Positions 9,973-17,313 of a stretch of DNA of 64,000 nucleotides are shown piece after piece; the first letter of the stretch is position 1, and every line of letters begins with the position of its first letter. The notes under the pieces were generated by a model that ran no database searches, was not told where the DNA came from, and saw nothing but the letters and a program-made list of their open reading frames with translations. The translations under genes were made by a program, and so were the position numbers. Source of the stretch: CAVPUA01 sp963828015 (GTDB taxonomy: Bacteria > Actinomycetota > Actinomycetes > Mycobacteriales > Jatrophihabitantaceae); NCBI GenBank assembly GCA_963828015.1, contig CAWHCD010000002.1:185878-249877 (forward strand). The letters run 5' to 3'.

Positions 9973-10643
9973 CTAGCCGAGCGGGAACAGTCGGCAGGAT
10001 CGTGCGCTTGAACGTCGCGTTCGTGACGCCGGCGAATGAGGCGTACGCGGCGAGGAACGCCGTCACCAGACCCGGCGTACCCACCGGCCTTGGTCATGTT
10101 GGTCGCCGGTCGTCCGGTGCGCGTACGCGCCGATGCACAGCAGCACGAACGTCACGGTCAACGCGACGAACACCAGCGCGATCGCGGCGGTGGTGCGCAG
10201 GCTGGCGATCGTCATGTACGCGGTGAAGATCGCCCAGCTGAGCAGGAACAGCCCGGTCGCCTTATGGGCCTGCGCGGCCGGCAAGGTCGGCGCGACGTGC
10301 TCGATGTAGTACCAGTACGCCAGCCAGAACGCGCCGAACGAACTGAACGCCACCGCGCCGAACGTGTTGCCGTTGTGGAACTCCCACATCCCGGCCAGCA
10401 ATTGCACGCCGCCGCCGTAGAACAGCGCCAGCGCCAGCACGCTGCTGGCCAGCGTCGCCGGCAGCAGGCCGGCGTTGAAGACGCTCAGCATGAACGTCGT
10501 CATCCCGAAGCCGGCCAAGCCCAACGGTGCCGGATCAGCCATCGTCATCGCGCCGAGCGGCGCTCGCGTCGACGCTGGCCGGGTCGTCCGAAGTCCGACC
10601 GGTCGGACAGCGTGCTGAGCGGTGTAGCACGACTCTCAGTCAT
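9973..10643 (-). CDS. satP: Acetate/succinate uptake transporter (SatP/AceTr family), frame broken
   Basis: Six-helix membrane protein of the GPR1/FUN34/SatP family. The signature ADPAPLGLAGFGMTTF starts helix 1. GMWEFHNGNTFGAVAFSSFG and FWLAYWYY follow, and the last helix LVTAFLAAYASFAGVTNATF lies in another frame after a break near 10060-10090. Further breaks near 10560 and 9990 would join the ATG at 10643 and a stop at 9973. It moves acetate or succinate into the cell. With acs next downstream the pair forms an acetate uptake-activation unit. Confidence 0.78.
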
Positions 10644-10862
10644 CGAGTCACCCCTTCTGAGACCGGCCGGCCGCAGAGGCGACCAGCGCCTCATACCTCA
10701 GGCGTACGCCGGAATCCGAAGATCGTCAAATGTCGCCGTCGCCCGGGGTTGATCGGCCATCCCGGCTCCTCGCGGGCGAGGTGATGACGCAGCTAGGCTG
10801 CGTCGCGTCAGTGTTCACGCTGGTCGCCCGCCCGGAGTCCACCCAGTCCGAGGTTGTCGCAT
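10644..10862. other. Divergent intergenic region
   Basis: No gene. It must hold promoters for satP-acs (minus) and for the receiver/reductase gene (plus). No strong -35/-10 match or repeat was found. Confidence 0.4.
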
Positions 10863-12521
10863 ATGAGTAAACCGGTCATCCTCTCCGTTGACGATGATCC
10901 GCAGGTGTCGGCCGCAATCACGCGCGACCTACGGGAGCGCTACGGCGACACCTACTTGATCGTTAGAGCCAGCTCCGGGGCGGAGGGGCTGACCGTGCTC
11001 GCCGGCCTGGCCCTGCGCGATCAGCCGGTGGCCCTGATCGCCGCCGACCAGCGGATGCCGCAGATGACCGGTACCGAAATGCTGGCCCAGGCGCGCGTGC
11101 ACGCACCGACGGCGAAGCTGCTGCTGTTGACCGCCTACGCCGACACCGAGGTGGCGATCGCGGCCATCAACGACATCGGGCTGGACTATTACCTGCTCAA
11201 GCCGTGGGATCCGCCGCAGGAGCGCTTGTACCCGGTGATCGACGATCTGCTCGACGACTGGCAGAAAGCCAATCCGGATCACGGCAGCGACGTGCGGGTG
11301 GTCGGGGATCGCTGGTCGGACCGCAGCCACGACATCAAGAACTTCCTGGCCCGCAATCACGTGCCCTATCGCTGGTATGACGTCGAATCCGACGATGAGG
11401 GGCGACGACTGCGCGAGCTGGCCGTAGCAGAATCCGGCGACTTGCCGCTCGTGCTCATACCCGACGGCGAGATCCTCCGCGCGCCGTCCAACCGCGACCT
11501 GGCTCGCGTGCTCGGGCTACGCACCACCGCCGACCAGCGGCTCTACGACGTCGCCATCATCGGTGGTGGGCCGGCCGGGCTGGCCGCAGCGGTGTACGCC
11601 GCCTCGGAGGGTCTGAAGACGGTAATCATCGAACGCGAGGCGCCCGGTGGTCAGGCGGGTCAGAGCGCGGCCATCGAGAACTACCTGGGTTTCCCGCGCG
11701 GACTCACCGGGGCCGACCTGGCGCATCGGGCCATCGCCCAGGTCACCCGGTTCGGCGCGGAGATGGTCCTGGCCAGCGAGGTAACCGGGCTGCGCTTCCA
11801 CGGTCCGGCCGCCACCGTGCGGCTCGACAACGATGCGGAGGTCGAGGCCCGCGCGCTCATCGTGGCCAGCGGCGTCAGCTACCGCCGGCTGGCCGCAGCC
11901 GGGGCCGAGGAACTGACGGGCCGCGGGATCTACTACGGCGCGTTGGCCAGCGAGGCCAGCCAGTGCGCGGGCGATGACGTGTACCTCGTCGGCGCCGCCA
12001 ACTCCGCCGGCCAGGCCGCGCTCAACCTGGCCCGCTACGCCAAGCGGGTAGTCATGGTGGTGCGGGGGCGCGCCTTGGACGAGTCGATGTCGAGCTACCT
12101 GGTCGAGCGGATCACCTCGACGCCCAACATCGAGGTGAGGTACGGCAGCGAGGTGACGCAGTGTCGGGGCAACGGGCATCTGGAGTCACTGACCTTGTCC
12201 GACCGGCAGTCCGGCGTCGGTGAGGACCGAGCGGCCAGCTGGCTGTTCGTGTTCATCGGCGCCGCCCCGCGTACGGAGTTCCTCGGCGAACGCGTGCTGC
12301 GGGACCGCAATGGCTTCGTCGTCACCGGTCCGGATGTGCTGCGGGCCGGACCCGAGCAGCGGTGGCCGTTGGAACGGACGCCGTACGCGCTCGAGACGAG
12401 CGTGCCCGGGGTGTTCGCGGCCGGGGACGTGCGGCTGGACTCCATGAAGCGCGTCGCCTCGGCGGTCGGCGACGGCGCGATGGCCGTCTACCTCGTTCAC
12501 CGCTACCTGGCCACGACGTGA
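10863..12521 (+). CDS. Receiver domain fused to thioredoxin-reductase-like flavoprotein
   Basis: About 552 residues from the ATG at 10863. Residues 1-125 are a response-regulator receiver: VILSVDDDPQ (acidic pocket), ADQRMPQMTG (phospho-Asp), LLTAYAD and LLKPWDPP (Lys). From about residue 230 an FAD-binding reductase follows: VAIIGGGPAGLAAAVYAA, AIENYLGFP, VYLVGAANSAGQAA (NADP site) and GVFAAGDVRLD near the end. The CxxC redox pair of true thioredoxin reductases is absent: the matching place reads YYGALASEASQC. So a phosphorylation-controlled flavoenzyme or sensor without dithiol chemistry is likely. Its stop overlaps the next gene (GTGA), a histidine kinase that is the probable partner. Confidence 0.88.
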   Translation: MSKPVILSVDDDPQVSAAITRDLRERYGDTYLIVRASSGAEGLTVLAGLALRDQPVALIAADQRMPQMTGTEMLAQARVHAPTAKLLLLTAYADTEVAIAAINDIGLDYYLLKPWDPPQERLYPVIDDLLDDWQKANPDHGSDVRVVGDRWSDRSHDIKNFLARNHVPYRWYDVESDDEGRRLRELAVAESGDLPLVLIPDGEILRAPSNRDLARVLGLRTTADQRLYDVAIIGGGPAGLAAAVYAASEGLKTVIIEREAPGGQAGQSAAIENYLGFPRGLTGADLAHRAIAQVTRFGAEMVLASEVTGLRFHGPAATVRLDNDAEVEARALIVASGVSYRRLAAAGAEELTGRGIYYGALASEASQCAGDDVYLVGAANSAGQAALNLARYAKRVVMVVRGRALDESMSSYLVERITSTPNIEVRYGSEVTQCRGNGHLESLTLSDRQSGVGEDRAASWLFVFIGAAPRTEFLGERVLRDRNGFVVTGPDVLRAGPEQRWPLERTPYALETSVPGVFAAGDVRLDSMKRVASAVGDGAMAVYLVHRYLATT

Positions 12522-13915
12522 GTGGGCTGGCCGCCGAGCTGGGAACCTTGCCGCTGCTCGCCGGGCTGGCGGAGGAGCAGCTGGAGCAGTTGGCCGCCGC
12601 AAGTGAGGTGGTGACGGTCGCACCCGGCGAGGAGCTGTTCCACGAGGGTGCGCACGCCGACTCCTGGTGGCTGCTGCTGGCCGGCGAGATCGAGCTCACC
12701 CGCAGCGTCGGTCGCGAGGACACCGTGGTCGGCCAGATGGATGTCCCTGGTCGCTGGGCCGGTGGCTTTCGGGCCTGGGACGAGCACGGGGTCTATCTGG
12801 CGACCGGGCGCGGCAAGTCGCCGGCTCGTGTCCTGAGGTTGCCCGCCGAAGCCTTGCGAGCCCTGTCCAACGAGTGGTTCCCGTTCGGCAGCCACCTCAT
12901 CAACGGGCTCTATCACACGGCGCGTTCGATCGAATCCACAGCGCGGCAACGCGAATCGCTGGTCACACTCGGCACGCTCGCGGCCGGACTGGCCCACGAG
13001 ATCAACAATCCGGCCGCGGCGGCGACCCGCGCGGTGGACGCGCTCGAGGCCAGCACGCAGACGTTGTTGTCCTCTCTCGCCCGACTGGCCGGCGGCGACA
13101 TCACGGCGGCGCAGTTCAGCGACCTCGACGCGTTGCGTCAGGAGGTCCAGTCGCCGGTCGGGGTCGTCGATGCGCTCGTCCTGGCCGACCGTGAGGCCGC
13201 ATTGGGGACCTGGTTGTCGCGTCACGGGGTCGAGCGGGAGTGGGTGATTGCCGCCACCTTCGCCGCCGCTGGCATCGATGTGGCCTGGTGCGAGCGCGTG
13301 GCCGATGCCATCGAAGGGCCGGCACTCGAGGCCGGCCTGGCCTGGGTGGCCAGCACGCTGACCACCACCGTGCAGCTCAGCGAGCTGAAGGAATCGACCC
13401 GTCGCATCTCCGAACTGGTCGACGCCGTCCGTTCCTATTCGCAGATGGACCGGGGCGCGGTGCAGCATGTCGACGTCACCGAAGGTCTGGACAGCACACT
13501 GGCGATGTTGGGGCACCGCATCGGCGACCGGGTAACGGTCGTGCGTGACTACGCCCCCGACGCGCCGTTGATCGACGCGTACGCCGGGGAACTGAACCAG
13601 GTCTGGACCAACCTGGTCGTGAACGCCGTCGACGCGATGGACGGAGTCGGCACCCTGCGGGTGAGCACTCGGCCCGACGGTGATGCGGTGCTGGTGTCGA
13701 TCGCCGACTCGGGAACCGGGATGCCGCCCGAAGTCGCTGCCCGAGCATTCGAGGCCTTCTACTCGACCAAGGATGTCGGCAAGGGGACCGGACTGGGCCT
13801 GGACATCGCCTGGCGCATCGTCGTCGACCGCCATGGCGGCACCATCACCATCGACTCCGAACCGGGTCGCACCGTCATGCAGGTTCGGTTGCCCGTCGAG
13901 CTGCCGGAGCGCTGA
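12518..13915 (+). CDS. Histidine kinase with N-terminal cyclic-nucleotide-type cap domain
   Basis: 465 residues from a GTG that overlaps the upstream stop by 4 bases. The N-terminal 110 residues form a CRP-like cap (LAGEIELTRSVGREDTVVGQ and following strands). The His phosphorylation site is in TLAAGLAHEINNPAAAATR, near residue 158. The ATP domain shows NQVWTNLVVNAVDAM (N box), DSGTGMPPEVAARAFEAFYS (G1/F) and GKGTGLGLDIAW (G2). No transmembrane helix is seen, so it is cytoplasmic and senses a small ligand or redox state. Tight coupling to the receiver-flavoprotein makes the two a phosphorelay pair. Confidence 0.9.
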   Translation: MSGLAAELGTLPLLAGLAEEQLEQLAAASEVVTVAPGEELFHEGAHADSWWLLLAGEIELTRSVGREDTVVGQMDVPGRWAGGFRAWDEHGVYLATGRGKSPARVLRLPAEALRALSNEWFPFGSHLINGLYHTARSIESTARQRESLVTLGTLAAGLAHEINNPAAAATRAVDALEASTQTLLSSLARLAGGDITAAQFSDLDALRQEVQSPVGVVDALVLADREAALGTWLSRHGVEREWVIAATFAAAGIDVAWCERVADAIEGPALEAGLAWVASTLTTTVQLSELKESTRRISELVDAVRSYSQMDRGAVQHVDVTEGLDSTLAMLGHRIGDRVTVVRDYAPDAPLIDAYAGELNQVWTNLVVNAVDAMDGVGTLRVSTRPDGDAVLVSIADSGTGMPPEVAARAFEAFYSTKDVGKGTGLGLDIAWRIVVDRHGGTITIDSEPGRTVMQVRLPVELPER

Positions 13916-13943
13916 CCAGGCGGGCCGGACTGGCCGGCTGGGT

Positions 13944-14456
13944 TTACTTCACGGCTTGCTTCGGGCGCCAGCAGGTGGCCAGGAGCAGCAGCGCGCCGCC
14001 GATGCCGAGCGCCATGCAGATGATGGCGGCCGGCCAGCTCGGCGGATCGAAGATGCCGAACGCATGGTCAAGGGACCAGTCACCGCCCCCGGCCGCGCAG
14101 AAGAGCAGGCCGCAAAAGGTCAGCGTCAGTACGTACTCGTATCCCTCGCCCTCGCGGAAGATGAAGAAGCCGTTGCGCAGGTGGTTGGTGATCCAGGCGA
14201 CCAACATGACCCCGACCACCCCGGCACCGGCCAAGGGCGTCAGCAGCCCAAGGATCAGCAGCGCTCCGGCACCGAGTTCGGTCAGGCTGGCCGTCCAGGC
14301 GTGCACGATGCCCGGCCGCACGCCCAGGCTGTCGAACCAGCGCGCCGTACCGGCGATCTTGCCGCCGCCGAAGATGTGGTTATAGCCGTGCACGATGAAC
14401 ACGCCGCCGACGGCGACTCGCAACAGGAGCAAGCCGAAGCTCACCGTTGATGTCAT
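13944..14456 (-). CDS. DoxX-family membrane protein
   Basis: 170 residues with four helices. The family start FGLLLLRVAVGGVFIVHGYN is followed by GTARWFDSLGV and the second-helix segment LTELGAGALLILGLLTPLAG, both usual in DoxX/SURF4-like proteins. The third helix is followed by NHLRNGFFIFREGEGYEYVL, also a family mark. In actinobacteria DoxX proteins have been linked to thiol and oxidative stress complexes, but that is family knowledge and not shown here. It is convergent with the histidine kinase and stands alone. Confidence 0.85.
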   Translation of the reverse strand: MTSTVSFGLLLLRVAVGGVFIVHGYNHIFGGGKIAGTARWFDSLGVRPGIVHAWTASLTELGAGALLILGLLTPLAGAGVVGVMLVAWITNHLRNGFFIFREGEGYEYVLTLTFCGLLFCAAGGGDWSLDHAFGIFDPPSWPAAIICMALGIGGALLLLATCWRPKQAVK

Positions 14457-14533
14457 GTCGAGCGTCCTCCATTGGTGTGGCCGGTCTCCCGCAGCGGCGC
14501 TCGATCATCCTAGGGGCGGGTCTTTGCCGCGGT

Positions 14534-15601
14534 TTACTTCGGGGTGACGGTGTATCGGGGCACGGCGCCGTCGGTGGCACGCAGCTCGCCCCGGTGCACC
14601 AGATGCACGAGGTGCGCCGCCGTCTCGCCGACCGCGGCCCAGCGCATGAAACCGTCGTAGGCCGCCCACGGTCGCGACCAGGTGAGTTCGCCGGCCAGTT
14701 CCCACGGCACCGAGTCCGGATGCTGGCGCACCACCTCCAGCAGTTCGGCCAGGCGGCGTTCGTGGTGAACCTCGAGCTCGCTGACCCGTTCCGGCAGCCC
14801 ACGAAAGCGCCATTCGTGGGCGGGGAGCACTTCCTCGGCGTCGACGGAGCGGATCTTGTCGATCGAGGACAGGAAGTGGCCCAGCGCATCGACCTCGGGT
14901 CGTCGATCCGCCTGTACGGCCGGGGTGATGCGTGGCAGCAGGTGATCACCGGCGAAGAACAGCCGGCTGTCCTCGTCGTAGAAGCACAGGTGCCCGGGCG
15001 TGTGCCCGGGCGTGTGGATCGCCCGCAACTGCCACCCGTCGAGCGCGACCGTCTCGCCGTCCTCGATGAGTCGTTCGGGTCGATCCAACTGCGCTCGGGC
15101 GCTCGGGCCGGTACGCGGGACGAGGATCCGCTGGGCCTCCTCCTCCGGCGCACCCAGGCGCCGAACCCACTCGGCGTCCACGAGCCGCGCCCGCTCGGGC
15201 TCGCGGAAATCGGGCGAATCCATGATCGCGTAGTCGGCCGGGTGCAGCCCGACCCAGGCGCCCACGGTGGAACGCAGGCGAGCGGCCAGTCCGAGATGAT
15301 CGAAATGGAAGTGCGTCACCAGGCAGCCGGTGACATCGGCGACGCTGGCGCCCAGGGCGGTCAGGCCATCGGTCAGTGCGAGCCAGCCCTGCTCGGTGTC
15401 GGTCCCGGTGTCGATCAGGGTCAGCTGGGACTCCCCGGCCAGCACGTACACCGAGGTGTAGCGCAGCGGATTGTCGGGGATCGGCACCGGGATCGACCAC
15501 AAATCGGTGCGCAGGGTCTCGATCGGGGGCAGCGACTTGTTCAGCCAGGCCGCCCGCTGAGCCGTCCCGGTGATCTGGATGCCGGTCAGCTCATCTGTCA
15601 C
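14534..15601 (-). CDS. Metallo-beta-lactamase-fold hydrolase
   Basis: 355 residues with an MBL domain. The zinc motif is VTHFHFDHLG (H-x-H-x-D-H), preceded by LTLIDTGTDTEQ. Further metal ligands fit HTPGHTPGHLCFYDEDSRLF (His, then Asp in FFAGDHLL) and the His in VLPAHEWRFRG. The C-terminal third has a winged-helix-like region common in LACTB2/glyoxalase-II-like members. These enzymes cleave thioesters or phosphodiesters; substrate not known. ATG at 15601; transcribed away from the membrane gene at 15674. Confidence 0.88.
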   Translation of the reverse strand: MTDELTGIQITGTAQRAAWLNKSLPPIETLRTDLWSIPVPIPDNPLRYTSVYVLAGESQLTLIDTGTDTEQGWLALTDGLTALGASVADVTGCLVTHFHFDHLGLAARLRSTVGAWVGLHPADYAIMDSPDFREPERARLVDAEWVRRLGAPEEEAQRILVPRTGPSARAQLDRPERLIEDGETVALDGWQLRAIHTPGHTPGHLCFYDEDSRLFFAGDHLLPRITPAVQADRRPEVDALGHFLSSIDKIRSVDAEEVLPAHEWRFRGLPERVSELEVHHERRLAELLEVVRQHPDSVPWELAGELTWSRPWAAYDGFMRWAAVGETAAHLVHLVHRGELRATDGAVPRYTVTPK

Positions 15602-15673
15602 CGTTGCAACCTACTAGCCCCACCGGCGCTGATCGGTCATTGGCCACCCGTCGCCCCGTTTAGGGTCTGAGCT

Positions 15674-16564
15674 ATGCCCGCGGCCGGCGAAACCAGTCGA
15701 GTCGCGCAGGTGCGTGCCGCGCTCGGGCGGACCGCGCGGGCCGTGGCCGACGCCGAGCCGGCCAAGATCGAAGCGGCCGCCAAGGAACTGGGTGAATCGC
15801 GTCGTTACCTGGCCCCAGTCGCCTGGGCGGCCGGAACGATCGTGCTCGTACTCCGCGGGATCAAGCTGTTGCTGCTGAACTGGCGGCTGACGCTGATCGA
15901 GTTGGTACCGGCGCTGTGGGTGTGGGTGATCGTCTGGGACATCAAGGAGCACGCCCTGCGGGGCACGCCCTTTCGCCAGTTCACCGCCGGCGGCCTGATC
16001 CTGGTGGTGGCGCTGGCCAGTGTCGCCAGCGTGGCCGCCTTCTGGTGCAACACCGTGTTCGCCTACGCGATCACCCGGACGCGTCCCCGGATCCGGCCGG
16101 CGGTCGCGCAGGTCCGCCCGCATCTTCGCAGCGTCTTCGCCGCCGGCACCGCCATCGGTCTGGTCCTCGGCCTGGCCGCCATGGCGATCCCGCGGATTCA
16201 TTCGACCTGGCTGTACCTGCTCACCCTCGGCGCGGTGTACGGGTTGATGCTGGTGGTATTCGTCGCGCTGCCGGCGGCCCTGCTCGGGGCCACTCGGCAG
16301 CGGCTGCCGCCCAAACAGGCCATCGGACGGTGGGCCGCAGGCCTCACCCTGAGCATGATCGCGATGACGCCGGGCTTCGTCCTCGACCGAGTCGGGCTGA
16401 TCCTGATCGGTATCGGCCGGCTGCAGATCCAGATTCTGGGCGTCATCCTGCTCTCGCTCGGCACCGCGCTCTACGCCGCGGGCATGTCGTCGGTGAAGGC
16501 CGTGAAGCTGCGGATCAAGCTCGATGCCGTCGCCGAGTCCGACGATGCCATCGAGACGGCCTAG
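15674..16564 (+). CDS. Multi-pass membrane protein of unknown function
   Basis: 296 residues. An N-terminal soluble stretch of about 50 residues is Ala/Glu-rich (VADAEPAKIEAAAKELGES). About six membrane helices follow, such as LTLIELVPALWVWVIVW, FTAGGLILVVALASVASVAA, AAGTAIGLVLGLAAMAIP and YLLTLGAVYGLMLVVFVALP. A basic loop, TRTRPRIRPAVAQVRPHL, lies between helices 3 and 4. No enzyme motif was recognised. Codon pattern and composition match neighbours. Its 3' end faces the hemerythrin gene 10 bases away. Confidence 0.75.
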   Translation: MPAAGETSRVAQVRAALGRTARAVADAEPAKIEAAAKELGESRRYLAPVAWAAGTIVLVLRGIKLLLLNWRLTLIELVPALWVWVIVWDIKEHALRGTPFRQFTAGGLILVVALASVASVAAFWCNTVFAYAITRTRPRIRPAVAQVRPHLRSVFAAGTAIGLVLGLAAMAIPRIHSTWLYLLTLGAVYGLMLVVFVALPAALLGATRQRLPPKQAIGRWAAGLTLSMIAMTPGFVLDRVGLILIGIGRLQIQILGVILLSLGTALYAAGMSSVKAVKLRIKLDAVAESDDAIETA

Positions 16565-16574
16565 TCCTGACGGC

Positions 16575-17267
16575 TCAGCTCGGGCGCTGCAGGGCGACCA
16601 TGTAGTCGTCGAACAGGTGCGTGCCGGTCGTCGTCCAGAACTCAAGCATCGGCGGTGGCATCTCCGCCTCCATGGCGGCGTTGATCTCGGGGGTCATCTG
16701 TTCGCGGATCAGGCCCAGGATCAGCCACGGCTTGTCACCGGCGAAGTGCTGCATGCCGTGCCGGGGCAGTTCGGCCCACTCCGCCGCGGTGATGCACGTC
16801 GCCGCGAGCGGCACGATGTCCTTCTCCTCGATGTCCAGGTGGGGGGTCAGGGACGCCTCGAGCGCGGCCAGCGCGGCAATCGTCGAGGCGCCGCGTTCGG
16901 CGCTGGGATCCTGCTCCCATTCCTTGATGCTGGCCTCGGCCGCCTCGAGCACCACCAGCACATCGACGTGCTGGTGGGCGATCTGCGTGATCGTCGCCGC
17001 CTGTTCGGGGCAGCGTTGTAACAGGCGCGGGGTCAGCAGTTCATCCTCGCCGTCGTGGTGGGCGTGCAACAGGCTGAACGCGTTGAGGTAGTAGCTGCCG
17101 ACCAACCCGGCCCGTGCTACATCGCCGGGCGCGACTGAGTCGATCAACTGGGGCGCGGCGGCCAAGGCCTCGCGCCAGACGCGGTGGATGCGGAGCATGT
17201 CCGAGGTGTCGGCGAGTACGTCAGTCACTGGGCGTCCATTCGAGAGGTCGGATGACGTCAAGATCAT
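16575..17267 (-). CDS. Hemerythrin-domain protein
   Basis: 230 residues with an HHE four-helix bundle. Likely diiron ligands are the His pair in SLLHAHHDGEDELLTP, the His in QIAHQHVDVL, and HLDIEEKDIVPL (H-x3-E). The C-terminal part, MQHFAGDKPWLILGLIREQM and following, is seen in actinobacterial hemerythrin-like proteins. Probable roles are O2/NO sensing or iron handling in the cytoplasm. The start is uncertain: the first ATG is used, and a second at residue 24 would also keep the domain. Confidence 0.87.
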   Translation of the reverse strand: MILTSSDLSNGRPVTDVLADTSDMLRIHRVWREALAAAPQLIDSVAPGDVARAGLVGSYYLNAFSLLHAHHDGEDELLTPRLLQRCPEQAATITQIAHQHVDVLVVLEAAEASIKEWEQDPSAERGASTIAALAALEASLTPHLDIEEKDIVPLAATCITAAEWAELPRHGMQHFAGDKPWLILGLIREQMTPEINAAMEAEMPPPMLEFWTTTGTHLFDDYMVALQRPS

Positions 17268-17313
17268 TTCGCATCCGCCCCATGGGCCGCCAGCCCGGAA
17301 CCGAAGATCGGGG

